A stretch of 9,546 nt of DNA from Candidatus Zixiibacteriota bacterium (GCA_029932795.1 JAOZPL010000055.1:1-9546), one strand, 5' to 3'; counted from the first letter of the stretch, positions 1 through 6,868 are shown. The notes: generated from the sequence alone by a model not told the origin. Made by a program: numbers and translations.

Positions 1-1
1 T

Positions 2-130
2 CAGAAGCGGACTATTAGGGCGTTAGGTCTGGGCCGGATTCACAGGACGGTCATTCATAATGACACACCCCAGATACGCGGGATGATTCGCGCTGTCTCT
101 CATCTCGTCAAGGCTGAAGAGATAAAGTAG
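2..130 (+). CDS. rpmD: Large ribosomal subunit protein L30 (uL30), 5'-truncated
   Basis: Only the last 42 codons are present; the gene runs off the left edge, with the first full codon at position 2 and a TAG stop at 128-130. The visible peptide has the L30 core and C-terminus: QKRTIRALGLGRI, then RTVIHNDTPQIRGMI, then a helix SHLVKAEE. L30 is a small 50S protein of about 60 residues, so roughly the first 15-20 residues are missing. Its place just before rplO is the standard spc-operon order, which supports the call. The peptide is too short for the whole-protein family comparison, but the motif and the synteny together leave little doubt. Confidence 0.93.
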   Translation, partial: QKRTIRALGLGRIHRTVIHNDTPQIRGMIRAVSHLVKAEEIK

Positions 131-151
131 AGAAGGAAGCCGAGGCACCGC

Positions 152-595
152 ATGGATCTGCACAATTTGAAGCCGGCCAAAGGATCAAAAAAGAATCGCA
201 AGAGACTCGGTCACGGCCCCGGCAGCGGGAGGGGTAAGACCTCCGGGCGCGGCCATAAGGGACAACTCTCGCGAAGCGGTAGCAAGCACAAGATTGGCTT
301 TGAAGGCGGCCAGATGCCTCTGCACCGTCGCCTGCCGAAGTTCGGTTTCACCAATATATTCAGGAAGGAATATCAGATCGTCAATGTGGCAGCTTTGGCT
401 CGGTGTGAGGCAGGTGAAGTCACCGGCGAGACATTGGTCGCTGTCGGCTTGATTAAAAACACCCGGACGCCGGTTAAGATTCTCGGAAACGGAAACGTAG
501 AGAAGGCGTTTACGGTCAGGGTGGCGGCCTTTTCCAAGGCGGCTATCACCAAGATTGAGGCGGCAGGCGGCAAAGCCGAGGTGGTCAAGTGTTAG
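152..595 (+). CDS. rplO: Large ribosomal subunit protein L15 (uL15)
   Basis: L15 of the 50S subunit, 147 aa, the usual bacterial length. It has the basic Gly/Arg/Lys-rich N-terminal extension that threads into 23S rRNA (KKNRKRLGHGPGSGRGKTSGRGHKG, about residues 13-37 overall), then the family signature GFEGGQMPLHRRLPKFGF at about 49-66. The globular C-terminal half ends in an alanine-rich segment at 124-146. The ATG at 152 is preceded by GAGG at 142-145, a good spacing, and by AAGGAAG slightly further up. It lies 21 bp after rpmD. Its last 7 bases overlap the GTG start of secY, so translation of the two is probably coupled. Confidence 0.98.
   Translation: MDLHNLKPAKGSKKNRKRLGHGPGSGRGKTSGRGHKGQLSRSGSKHKIGFEGGQMPLHRRLPKFGFTNIFRKEYQIVNVAALARCEAGEVTGETLVAVGLIKNTRTPVKILGNGNVEKAFTVRVAAFSKAAITKIEAAGGKAEVVKC
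578..583 (+). promoter_or_regulatory. Shine-Dalgarno site of secY inside rplO
   Basis: GAGGTG sits in the last codons of rplO and ends 5 bases before the GTG at 589. It decides the secY start in favour of GTG rather than a downstream codon, and it means ribosomes finishing L15 clear or re-use this site. Confidence 0.7.
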
Positions 596-1902
596 ATACC
601 TTCCGGTCGATATTCAAGGTTGAGGAACTCAAGAAACGGATTCTGTTCACCCTCGCACTTCTGGTAGTGTACCGTATCGGCGGTCACATCCCGACTCCGG
701 GTGTTGATGGTTCCGTTATTTCGCAGTTTATCTCTTCCACGCAGTCTATCCTGGGTCTGCTGGATCTGTTTGCGGGTGGGGCGTTCCGCAAAGCAACTAT
801 TTTCGCCCTGGGAATCATGCCCTATATCTCCGCCTCCATCATGATGCAGCTTCTTGGTGCCGTTGTTCCCTACCTGCAGCGGCTGCAGCGGGAGGGGGAG
901 GAAGGACGACGGAAAATAACGCAGTATACACGTTACCTGACGGTGTTAATTGCGGCTTTGCAGGCGTGGGGGACGGCCGGGTTCCTTCAAACAATAAACT
1001 GGAATGGCATTCCAGCCGTGTCGCCGGAGGCTCAAGGCTGGTTTATTCCGATGACCATCCTTACGTTTACATGTGGTACGATCTTTATCATGTGGCTGGG
1101 CGAAAAGATTACTGAACGAGGGATTGGCAACGGTATCTCCCTTATCATTTTCATAGGTATCATCGCCCGTTTCCCCGATGCCATTGTACAGGAGATCTCC
1201 TTGATGTGGGTGGGAACGAGGGAGATCTGGATTGAAGTTGTCATGGTTGCCATGATGATTCTTGTGATCGCCGCCATTGTCCTGATGACCCGCGCGCAGC
1301 GTCGCATTCCCGTGCAGTACCCCCGCAAAGTGGTCGGCAGGCGAGTGTTTGGTGGAGCGACCACGCATCTGCCGTTGTCAGTCAACTCCGCAGGTGTTAT
1401 CCCTATCATCTTTGCCCAGTCGATCATGTTTCTGCCCTCCACGGTTGCCCAGTTATTCCCCCAGACGGAATGGGTTCAGAATCTGGTTGGGGTCTGGCTG
1501 GCACCGGGCGGCTTCTGGTATTCAATCATCTATGGTTTGATCATAATCTTTTTTGCATATTTCTACACCGCCATTGTCTTTAACCCGATGGATATCGCAG
1601 ATAATATGCGCAAAAATGGTGGTTACATTCCCGGTATTCGTCCCGGAAAGAATACCTCGGAGTATGTCGAAAAGGTACTCACGAGGATTACCCTGCCAGG
1701 TGCTATTTTCTTCGCATGCATTGCCATTCTCCCTTGGGTATTGATCGGTCAGGCGAACGTGAACTTTTTCTTCGGCGGCACCGGTCTGTTGATTGTGGTC
1801 GGTGTGGCGCTGGATACGCTGCAACAGATTGAATCTCACCTGCTCATGCGTCACTATGACGGGTTTATGAAGAAGGGCAGAATTCGCGGGAGGTCGATGT
1901 AG
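589..1902 (+). CDS. secY: Protein translocase channel subunit SecY
   Basis: Pore-forming subunit of the SecYEG channel in the inner membrane; moves unfolded preproteins outward and inserts membrane proteins. At 437 aa it has the family's usual length, with the hydrophobic segments expected for ten TM helices (for example about 18-38, 68-92, 115-135, 152-171, 182-195, 215-233, 265-290, 310-330, 368-387, 396-410). Family marks are the plug/TM2 stretch FAGGAFRKATIFALGIMPYI (61-80), QREGEEGRRKITQYTRYLT (100-118), TERGIGNGISLIIF (175-188), the large cytoplasmic loop RRIPVQYPRK (238-247), and the C-terminal tail MRHYDGFMKKGRIRGRSM. Translation starts at GTG, overlapping rplO by 7 bp. The stop is two bases before adk. 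Confidence 0.98.
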   Translation: MLDTFRSIFKVEELKKRILFTLALLVVYRIGGHIPTPGVDGSVISQFISSTQSILGLLDLFAGGAFRKATIFALGIMPYISASIMMQLLGAVVPYLQRLQREGEEGRRKITQYTRYLTVLIAALQAWGTAGFLQTINWNGIPAVSPEAQGWFIPMTILTFTCGTIFIMWLGEKITERGIGNGISLIIFIGIIARFPDAIVQEISLMWVGTREIWIEVVMVAMMILVIAAIVLMTRAQRRIPVQYPRKVVGRRVFGGATTHLPLSVNSAGVIPIIFAQSIMFLPSTVAQLFPQTEWVQNLVGVWLAPGGFWYSIIYGLIIIFFAYFYTAIVFNPMDIADNMRKNGGYIPGIRPGKNTSEYVEKVLTRITLPGAIFFACIAILPWVLIGQANVNFFFGGTGLLIVVGVALDTLQQIESHLLMRHYDGFMKKGRIRGRSM

Positions 1903-1904
1903 AG

Positions 1905-2480
1905 ATGAACTTCGTTTTCCTCGGACCTCCCGGATCGGGCAAAGGAACCCAGGCGGCTCGCCTGTCCGAAGAGTTGACTATTGCACACCTTTCAACAGGT
2001 GACCTTCTGCGGGCCGCTGTTAATGAGAAGACCGAACTGGGCGGGCAGGCGGAGAGCTTTATGTCCCGGGGGGAGCTCGTCCCGGATGAATTGATTATCG
2101 GGATGATTGAAGAGAAGCTGAGCCAGGGTGGACTCGACGGCGGTTTCATACTGGATGGTTTCCCGCGTACTATTCCGCAGGCCAGGTCGCTCAGGGAGAT
2201 GCTTGACCGGCACAGTACTTCGCTGGATCTGGTAATCCTGCTCCAGGTAAGTGACGCTACGGTCATCAAGCGCCTTACAAGAAGGGCTGAAATAGAAGGA
2301 CGTACCGATGATACGGAAGCAGTCATTCTTAACAGACTTGAAGTATACCGACAGCAGACAAAACCGATTGAGGACTTTTATCGTCAAGAGTCAATCCTGA
2401 CAGAGATTGTCGGTGAGGATACACCAGACAGGGTTTATGAGGCGATTCGCAAGGTGGCTATCAGAACTATGAATGCATAA
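1905..2480 (+). CDS. adk: Adenylate kinase, short-LID form
   Basis: Converts ATP + AMP to 2 ADP in the cytoplasm and balances adenylate pools. The P-loop GPPGSGKGTQ is at residues 7-16, the AMP-binding TGDLLR at 31-36, and the DGFPRT signature at 84-89. The LID region is short: RRAEIEGRTDD (126-136) runs straight into TEAVILNRLEVY, without the roughly 27-residue insert (zinc-binding in some bacteria) of long forms. This explains the 191 aa length against about 214 in E. coli. Arginines at 123-127, 133 and 144 fall where the catalytic LID arginines are expected. A strong GGGAGGT (1888-1894) precedes the ATG. The secY-adk-map order is classical, and the stop overlaps the map start by one base. 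Confidence 0.97.
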   Translation: MNFVFLGPPGSGKGTQAARLSEELTIAHLSTGDLLRAAVNEKTELGGQAESFMSRGELVPDELIIGMIEEKLSQGGLDGGFILDGFPRTIPQARSLREMLDRHSTSLDLVILLQVSDATVIKRLTRRAEIEGRTDDTEAVILNRLEVYRQQTKPIEDFYRQESILTEIVGEDTPDRVYEAIRKVAIRTMNA

Positions 2481-3226
2481 TGATAGTATTGAAAACGAAA
2501 AATGAGATCGAGATCATGAGGCGAGCCGGGAAAGTTGTCAGCCGAACGCTGGACATGGTAGCCCGGGTGATAGAGCCCGGTATGACGACAGCCAAGCTTA
2601 ACGATCTTATAGATGATTTTATAAGGTCCCAGGGTGCGATTCCGGCTTTCAAGGGTTACCAGGGATTTCCGGCGTCTGCCTGCATCTCGGTAAATGAAGA
2701 GGTCGTGCACGGTATCCCCGGCGACAGGAAGCTACGGGATGGTGATATCGTCTCGGTTGACGTCGGCTCGATTCTGGATGGGTACTACGGTGATTCGGCG
2801 CGTACGTTTGCGGTAGGCCGTGTTTCGCAGCAGAAGAGCAGACTTATGGAATCAACGCTCAAATCACTGATGGCAGGTATTGACAATGCAAGGAAAGGTA
2901 ATAGATTGGGGGTTATATCGGCCGCTGTGCAACAGGTTGCCGAGAGGGACGGTTACGGTGTCGTGCGGCAACTGGTCGGGCACGGCATCGGACGACAGAT
3001 GCATGAGGACCCCCAGGTTCCGAATTTCGGCTCACCCGAAGATGGTCCTGAACTGGGAACCGGAATGGTCATTGCTATTGAACCGATGATAAACACCGGT
3101 ACGTATGAGATCAAGACGATGCCGGACGGGTGGACGGTCGTGACCGCCGACGGGCAGCCCTCCGCCCATTTCGAGCATACGGTCGCAATCACAGATGAGG
3201 GACCGGACATTTTGACGTTGTCGTAA
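2480..3226 (+). CDS. map: Methionine aminopeptidase, type I
   Basis: Removes the N-terminal Met from nascent proteins with small second residues; a two-metal cytosolic enzyme of the pita-bread fold, 248 aa. All metal and catalytic ligands are visible: H77 (VVHGIPG), D94 (SVDVGS), D105 (GDSARTF), H168 (VGHGIGRQMHEDP), E201 (AIEPMI) and E232 (FEHTVAI). These match E. coli H79, D97, D108, H171, E204 and E235. There is no N-terminal zinc-finger extension. The ATG shares its A with the adk stop (TAATG), and the nearest purine-rich site is distant, so initiation probably depends on termination of adk translation. The stop runs into the Shine-Dalgarno site of infA. Confidence 0.98.
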   Translation: MIVLKTKNEIEIMRRAGKVVSRTLDMVARVIEPGMTTAKLNDLIDDFIRSQGAIPAFKGYQGFPASACISVNEEVVHGIPGDRKLRDGDIVSVDVGSILDGYYGDSARTFAVGRVSQQKSRLMESTLKSLMAGIDNARKGNRLGVISAAVQQVAERDGYGVVRQLVGHGIGRQMHEDPQVPNFGSPEDGPELGTGMVIAIEPMINTGTYEIKTMPDGWTVVTADGQPSAHFEHTVAITDEGPDILTLS

Positions 3227-3233
3227 GGAGAGT

Positions 3234-3452
3234 ATGGCGAAAGAAGAAACGATCACGGTTGAGGGAAAAGTCATTGAACCGTTGCCCAACGCCATGTTCC
3301 GGGTGGAACTGGATAATGGGCATGTGGTGTTAGCCCACATATCCGGAAAGATGAGAATGCATTTTATCAGGATTCTTCCTGGCGATAAGGTGACGCTGGA
3401 GTTGTCGCCCTACGACCTTAATCGTGGTCGCATAACCTATCGCTACAAGTGA
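3234..3452 (+). CDS. infA: Translation initiation factor IF-1
   Basis: IF-1 binds the 30S A site during initiation and helps IF-2 and IF-3 choose the start. At 72 aa it is the canonical length: a single S1-like OB fold running from TITVEGKVIEPLPNAMFRVEL through NGHVVLAHISGKMRMHFIRI to LPGDKVTLELSPYDLNRGRI. The family's conserved ending is present (ITYRYK). AAGGAG (3225-3230) overlaps the map stop codon and sits close before the ATG. The gene lies between map and rpmJ, its usual place. Confidence 0.98.
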   Translation: MAKEETITVEGKVIEPLPNAMFRVELDNGHVVLAHISGKMRMHFIRILPGDKVTLELSPYDLNRGRITYRYK

Positions 3453-3480
3453 GCGCACGTAGATAGAATGGAACCCGGTT

Positions 3481-3597
3481 ATGAAAGTGAAATCAGCCAT
3501 AAAGAAGCGCTGTGAGCACTGTAAAATTATTAAGCGGCGGGGTGTCCTGCGAGTGATCTGCTCCAAGAACCCCAGCCATAAACAGCGCCAGGGATAA
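3481..3597 (+). CDS. rpmJ: Large ribosomal subunit protein L36 (bL36), zinc-binding form
   Basis: A 38-residue ORF beginning MKVKSAIKKRCEHC and ending NPSHKQRQG. This is L36, the smallest 50S protein, located near the peptidyl-transferase-side rRNA. The zinc ligands C11, C14, C27 and H33 are all present, so it is the C+ form rather than the zinc-free paralogue. Length and N-terminus fit the family exactly. No strong Shine-Dalgarno site is seen in the 28-bp gap after infA, so reinitiation or coupling is likely. It sits in the standard infA-rpmJ-rpsM order. Confidence 0.97.
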   Translation: MKVKSAIKKRCEHCKIIKRRGVLRVICSKNPSHKQRQG

Positions 3598-3616
3598 GGG
3601 GAGAAGTTCTGAAGAT

Positions 3617-3624
3617 AAAGGAGA
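3617..3624 (+). promoter_or_regulatory. Strong Shine-Dalgarno site of rpsM
   Basis: AAAGGAGA lies about 7 bases before TTG 3631. No ATG or GTG is nearby in frame, so this site fixes the unusual TTG start. Confidence 0.8.
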
Positions 3625-3630
3625 TATAAG

Positions 3631-4017
3631 TTGGCTCGTATTGCGGGTGTTGATTTACCTAAGGACAAGCGAATTGAGATCGGCCTGAGATATATTTTTG
3701 GGGTAGGCCCGACCATCGCTGATGAGATCCTGAAGAAGACTGGTGTTGATCCGAATATTCGGATCCGCAAACTATCTGATGAAGATATCACCAAGCTGCG
3801 TAGTATTATCGAGAGTGACTATGTGGTGGAAGGCAACCTCCGGGGTGAGATTTCCATGAATATCAAGCGCCTGATCGATATCGGCAGCTACCGGGGTTTG
3901 CGTCATCGCCGGGGTTTGCCGGTCCGTGGACAGAGGACCAAGACAAATGCACGCAGTCGCAAGGGTCCTCGGCGGACGATAGGCGGGTTGAAGAGAAAGC
4001 CGGCCAGCAAGGTGTAA
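3631..4017 (+). CDS. rpsM: Small ribosomal subunit protein S13 (uS13)
   Basis: S13 lies in the 30S head and contacts the P-site tRNA and the 50S subunit through bridge B1. The product is 128 aa, slightly longer than the usual 115-125. The N-terminus is MARIAGVDLPKDKRIEIGL, followed by the helix-two-turn-helix region (LRYIFGVGPTIADEILKKTG, about residues 19-38), the basic RLIDIGSYRGLRHRRGLPVRGQRTKTNAR signature, and the tail RKGPRRTIGGLKRKPASKV. The start codon is TTG: it gives exactly the canonical MARIAGV start and has an excellent Shine-Dalgarno site. It begins the alpha-operon segment (rpsM-rpsK-rpsD-rpoA-rplQ) with no visible promoter or terminator separating it from rpmJ. Confidence 0.98.
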   Translation: MARIAGVDLPKDKRIEIGLRYIFGVGPTIADEILKKTGVDPNIRIRKLSDEDITKLRSIIESDYVVEGNLRGEISMNIKRLIDIGSYRGLRHRRGLPVRGQRTKTNARSRKGPRRTIGGLKRKPASKV

Positions 4018-4042
4018 CATAATGACTTGGTAGGAGTAGTCC

Positions 4043-4435
4043 GTGGCAGATCCAAAGAAAAGGAAAGTCAGGAAAAAAACTGGACGCGTGGAAACCGATG
4101 GAGTTGTCCACATCAAAGCAACGTTCAACAATACGGTGGTAACAATAGCCGATGTCAGCGGCAGGACGATCTCATGGGGTTCTGCGGGCAAGGTCGGTTT
4201 TAAGGGTTCGAAAAAATCAACTCCCTTTGCGGCCCAGATGGCGGCCACTCAAGCAGTTAGGGAAGCTCTTGACTTGGGGCTTCGCAAGGCTGAGGTCTGG
4301 GTCAAGGGGCCCGGTCCCGGACGAGAGGCTGCCATACGATCACTCTCAGCAGCCGGGCTGGAGATTACAGTTATTAAAGACGTGACGCCTATTCCACACA
4401 ACGGATGCAGACCCCCAAAACGTCGCCGGGTATGA
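4043..4435 (+). CDS. rpsK: Small ribosomal subunit protein S11 (uS11)
   Basis: S11 forms part of the 30S platform near the mRNA exit channel. At 130 aa it matches the family. Visible motifs are GVVHIKATFNNTVVTIAD (about residues 20-37), SWGSAGKVGFKGSKKSTPFAAQ (44-65) and VWVKGPGPGREAAIRSL (84-100). The invariant C-terminus DVTPIPHNGCRPPKRRRV includes the Asn-Gly pair known to form isoaspartate in E. coli. The start is GTG with TAGGAG at 4031-4036, 6 bases upstream. The N-terminal basic patch (PKKRKVRKK) is an ordinary rRNA-binding tail. Confidence 0.98.
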   Translation: MADPKKRKVRKKTGRVETDGVVHIKATFNNTVVTIADVSGRTISWGSAGKVGFKGSKKSTPFAAQMAATQAVREALDLGLRKAEVWVKGPGPGREAAIRSLSAAGLEITVIKDVTPIPHNGCRPPKRRRV

Positions 4436-4468
4436 GGAATAGGCTTGCAATCTGTGATAGGAGAATAG

Positions 4469-5095
4469 ATGGCTCGATATCGTGATGCGAACTGCAAACT
4501 GTGTCGTCGTGAAGGCGAGAAGCTCTTTCTCAAGGGTTCCCGCTGTCTGACTGATAAGTGCGCTCTTGAACGGCGCCAGTATGCCCCCGGGCAACATGGT
4601 CAGAGCAGACGCCGCAAAGTGTCGACATACGGATTGCAGTTGCGTGAAAAGCAGAAGGTTCGTCGGACATACGGCATACTCGAAAACCAGTTCCGCAACT
4701 ACTTTAAAAAGGCTGATATTAAAACCGGAATAACCGGCCAGAATCTGGTGCAGTTCCTGGAATGTCGTCTTGATAATCTTGTCTATCGGTTGGGATTCGC
4801 TGCTTCTCGTAAGCAGGCGCGCCAACTGGTACGCCATCGCCACATAATGATCGACGACCGCACCGTGGATATCCCCTCCTACCAGGTTAAACCAAACCAG
4901 GTAATACGGGTCAGGGATAAATCGAAGAACCTTGATATGGTTCACGCTTCTCTAAAACTTGGCCGCGGGGACGAGATCCCCTGGCTGAGATTGAATAAGG
5001 CGGCTTTGGAAGGGGAACTTCTGGAAGTGCCCGAGCGTTCCGATATCCCGCTGACAGCCAACGAACATCTAATTGTGGAATTGTATTCTAAGTAG
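4469..5095 (+). CDS. rpsD: Small ribosomal subunit protein S4 (uS4), zinc-binding form
   Basis: S4 is a primary 16S rRNA binding protein that starts 30S body assembly; in some bacteria it also represses its own operon. At 208 aa it has the usual length. The N-terminal zinc motif is complete: C9, C12, C26 and C31 (CKLC...CLTDKC). It is followed by RRQYAPGQHGQSRRRKVSTYG and the S4 RNA-binding domain from about residue 97 (LECRLDNLVYRLGFAASRKQARQLVRHRHI). AGGAG (4459-4463) precedes the ATG. I saw no obvious S4-type pseudoknot leader before rpsM, but I cannot fold the RNA here. Confidence 0.98.
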   Translation: MARYRDANCKLCRREGEKLFLKGSRCLTDKCALERRQYAPGQHGQSRRRKVSTYGLQLREKQKVRRTYGILENQFRNYFKKADIKTGITGQNLVQFLECRLDNLVYRLGFAASRKQARQLVRHRHIMIDDRTVDIPSYQVKPNQVIRVRDKSKNLDMVHASLKLGRGDEIPWLRLNKAALEGELLEVPERSDIPLTANEHLIVELYSK

Positions 5096-5112
5096 TGCAT
5101 TTTTTCCCTCTT

Positions 5113-5117
5113 GGAGG
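5113..5117 (+). promoter_or_regulatory. Shine-Dalgarno site deciding the rpoA start
   Basis: GGAGG ends 11 bases before ATG 5129. A TTG at 5111 opens the reading frame earlier but would contain this site, so 5129 is preferred. Confidence 0.7.
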
Positions 5118-5128
5118 TCTTAAGCAAT

Positions 5129-6115
5129 ATGAAATGGAAAGCCATGGCCATGCCTAAGGAGGTCGTTGCCGATCTGTCTTCGGCAACGGACAACTATTCA
5201 CGCTTTGTCATTGAACCGCTCGAACGGGGGTACGGTTTCACGCTGGGTAATGCTCTTCGTCGGGTTGTGCTTTCGTCGATCCAGGGAGCTGCAGTCGTCT
5301 CCATGCGCATCGCCGGGTGTTTGCACGAGTTTTCCACCATAGACGGCGTCTTTGAAGACGTCACTGATATCGTCCTCAATGTGAAGCAGATTATCGTCAG
5401 GATGCATGCCGACGATATGCGCACCTTGCGGTTGAAGATCAGCAAAAAGGGGAAGGTCACAGCCGGTATGTTCGAGGGCGACCCGGATATTGAGATCCTC
5501 AATCCTGACCTGTATATCTGCGAGTTAACTGACGACGTCGATCTGGAGATGGAGATCGATATCGATTCCGGTCGTGGCTATCATGTCGCTGATCAGAACA
5601 AGCGGCCGGACGCCCCTGTAGGAACGATCTTTGTCGATTCCCTCTTCTCGCCGGTTACCAAAGCTTCCTACTTTGTCGAGAACACCCGGGTCGGTCAGAG
5701 GACGGATTTTGACCGCCTGATTATTGAGTTGTCCACGGACGGTTCAATTACGCCCGAAGACGCCCTCAGCTATACGGCCAAACTGCTCAAGGATCATCTG
5801 CAGCTCTTTATCCATATGGATGAAGAAGTTATGGTGGAAGAGGAACCGGAGGAGGACGAGGAGATTGTCCGCATGCGGTCGCTTCTGAAGACCCGCGTTG
5901 AAGAACTGGAGCTCTCCGTTCGTTCCTCCAATTGCCTGCGGGCGGCCAATATCCAGACCCTTGCCGATCTGGTCGTCAAGACCGAACAGGAAATGTTGAA
6001 ATACCGCAATTTCGGACGGAAGTCACTCAACGAAATCGGCACCCGGCTCGAGGAAATGGACCTTTCGTTTGGCATGGATATTTCACGTTTTGTTGAACCA
6101 GAAAAAACGTCGTGA
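5129..6115 (+). CDS. rpoA: DNA-directed RNA polymerase alpha subunit
   Basis: Alpha dimerises, nucleates RNA polymerase assembly through its N-terminal domain, and binds UP elements and activators through its C-terminal domain. From ATG 5129 the product is 328 aa. The N-terminal domain shows FVIEPLERGYGFTLGNALRRVVLSSIQGAAV (27-57; R45 of the assembly helix is present) and SPVTKASYFVENTRVGQRTDFDRLIIE (174-200). A very acidic linker (EEVMVEEEPEEDEE, 232-245) leads to the C-terminal domain. There, R265, N268, C269, G296, K298, S299 and E302, the DNA-contact residues known from E. coli, are all present at the same numbers. The N-terminus MKWKAMAMPKEVV differs from the proteobacterial start and recalls FCB-type bacteria. 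It lies between rpsD and rplQ as usual. Confidence 0.98.
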   Translation: MKWKAMAMPKEVVADLSSATDNYSRFVIEPLERGYGFTLGNALRRVVLSSIQGAAVVSMRIAGCLHEFSTIDGVFEDVTDIVLNVKQIIVRMHADDMRTLRLKISKKGKVTAGMFEGDPDIEILNPDLYICELTDDVDLEMEIDIDSGRGYHVADQNKRPDAPVGTIFVDSLFSPVTKASYFVENTRVGQRTDFDRLIIELSTDGSITPEDALSYTAKLLKDHLQLFIHMDEEVMVEEEPEEDEEIVRMRSLLKTRVEELELSVRSSNCLRAANIQTLADLVVKTEQEMLKYRNFGRKSLNEIGTRLEEMDLSFGMDISRFVEPEKTS

Positions 6116-6124
6116 GTGTAAACT

Positions 6125-6589
6125 ATGGGGCATCAGGATAGGGTAAAGAAACTGGGTCGTACCAGAGCGCACCGGGAGGCAATGTTGGCCAATATGGCCA
6201 TGTCGCTGTTCCAGCATCGAGTGATCAGAACCACCGATGCCAAAGCAAAAGCCCTCCGGCCGGTAGTGGATCGTTTGATATCGACCGCCAAGAAAGGCAC
6301 CCTTGCCTCCAAGAGACAGGTCGCCAGAACCGTGCATGTGAAAGGAGTCTTCAAGAAGCTATATAGCGATATTGTCCCGCAATTTGCAGATCGTGACTCC
6401 GGCTTTACACGTGTGATCAAGCTGGGTGTGCGACGCGGTGACGGTGCTTTGGTATCGGTCGTTGAACTGTTGACCGAAAAACCTGCGGAGCGCTTAGAGA
6501 AGAAAGACAAGAAGGGCAAAAAGGCAGCCCGGGGCGCAACCGTAAGGCGGGCGAAACGAACGGCCAAAAAGACAACCAAAGATAAATAA
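6125..6589 (+). CDS. rplQ: Large ribosomal subunit protein L17 (bL17) with basic tail
   Basis: L17 lies near the peptide exit of the 50S subunit. Residues 1-117 form the conserved core: LGRTRAHREAMLANMAMSLF (10-29), HRVIRTTDAKAKALRPVVDRLI (31-52) and DSGFTRVIKLGVRRGDGALVSVVEL (91-115). Residues 118-154 add a Lys/Arg/Ala-rich low-complexity tail (KKDKKGKK, RRAKRTAKK), longer than the E. coli protein (127 aa). Such tails occur in several phyla and probably contact rRNA. The ATG is 9 bp after the rpoA stop. The ribosome site is weak, so coupling to rpoA is likely. It is the last gene before the operon terminator. Confidence 0.97.
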   Translation: MGHQDRVKKLGRTRAHREAMLANMAMSLFQHRVIRTTDAKAKALRPVVDRLISTAKKGTLASKRQVARTVHVKGVFKKLYSDIVPQFADRDSGFTRVIKLGVRRGDGALVSVVELLTEKPAERLEKKDKKGKKAARGATVRRAKRTAKKTTKDK

Positions 6590-6613
6590 GTGTTGTCTGG
6601 GTGAAGATCAGTA

Positions 6614-6646
6614 AAAGCCCACCGCGTGGTGGGCTTTCTTCATTTT
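6614..6646 (+). terminator. Rho-independent terminator after rplQ
   Basis: A perfect 10-bp stem, AAAGCCCACC (6614-6623) with GGTGGGCTTT (6628-6637), closes a GCGT loop. It is followed by a T-rich run, TTTCTTCATTTT (6635-6646). It lies 24 bp after the rplQ stop and ends the ribosomal operon. On the other strand the run after the stem is not T-rich enough to suggest a two-way terminator. Confidence 0.92.
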
Positions 6647-6868
6647 GGCCGAGCCGGCCCCGTCAATGATTTCCGTCACCTGCCGTCGGTCACCCATCAC
6701 AGATCGGCTGTCTCTTCGATACGGGCCAAATAGCTTGATATTCAGATTAGGCAATGTTATATAAATCCTAAACCGAATAATGAATCGATAACAGGAAGTG
6801 ATTGGGGTCAAAGCTGTTGGTTTGTTACCTTGCCGAATTCCATGAACACAATACAAACGTGAGAGGGA
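6647..6868. other. Noncoding gap between the ribosomal operon and the next unit
   Basis: About 220 bases without a convincing gene. The first part holds a short GC hairpin (GGCCG AGC CGGCC, 6647-6659) just after the terminator. The middle (6721-6790) is AT-rich and carries the promoter candidate listed separately. The last 100 bases look like an untranslated leader ending in a GAGAGGGA ribosome site. I see no tRNA, riboswitch or second terminator. Confidence 0.6.
6735..6763 (+). promoter_or_regulatory. Sigma70-like promoter candidate for the downstream unit
   Basis: TTGATA (6735-6740, five of six to the -35 consensus) and TATATA (6758-6763, four of six to the -10) are separated by exactly 17 bases in an AT-rich stretch after the terminator. 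Transcription would start near 6770, leaving a leader of about 100 bases before the first gene. This is pattern matching only. Sigma factor preferences of this lineage are not known to me. Confidence 0.5.

Noticed and set aside
946..1442. Two minus-strand frames of about 140 aa inside secY
   Set aside because: They are Arg/His/Met-rich shadows opposite a fully conserved gene with no promoter or ribosome site.
4052..4081. S11 N-terminal PKKRKVRKK resembles a eukaryotic nuclear-import signal
   Set aside because: It is a normal basic rRNA-binding tail of a bacterial ribosomal protein; nothing else suggests export to a host nucleus.
5111..5128. TTG at 5111 as the rpoA start
   Set aside because: The extension would contain the gene's own GGAGG site; ATG 5129 gives the family-like MKWK start.
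6647..6659. GC hairpin GGCCG AGC CGGCC as a second terminator
   Set aside because: The stem is only 5 bp and no T-run follows, so it is more likely incidental.
6608..6856. Minus-strand 82-aa reading frame across the terminator and gap
   Set aside because: It runs through the rplQ terminator stem, has no ribosome site or recognisable motif, and looks like a chance frame in noncoding DNA.
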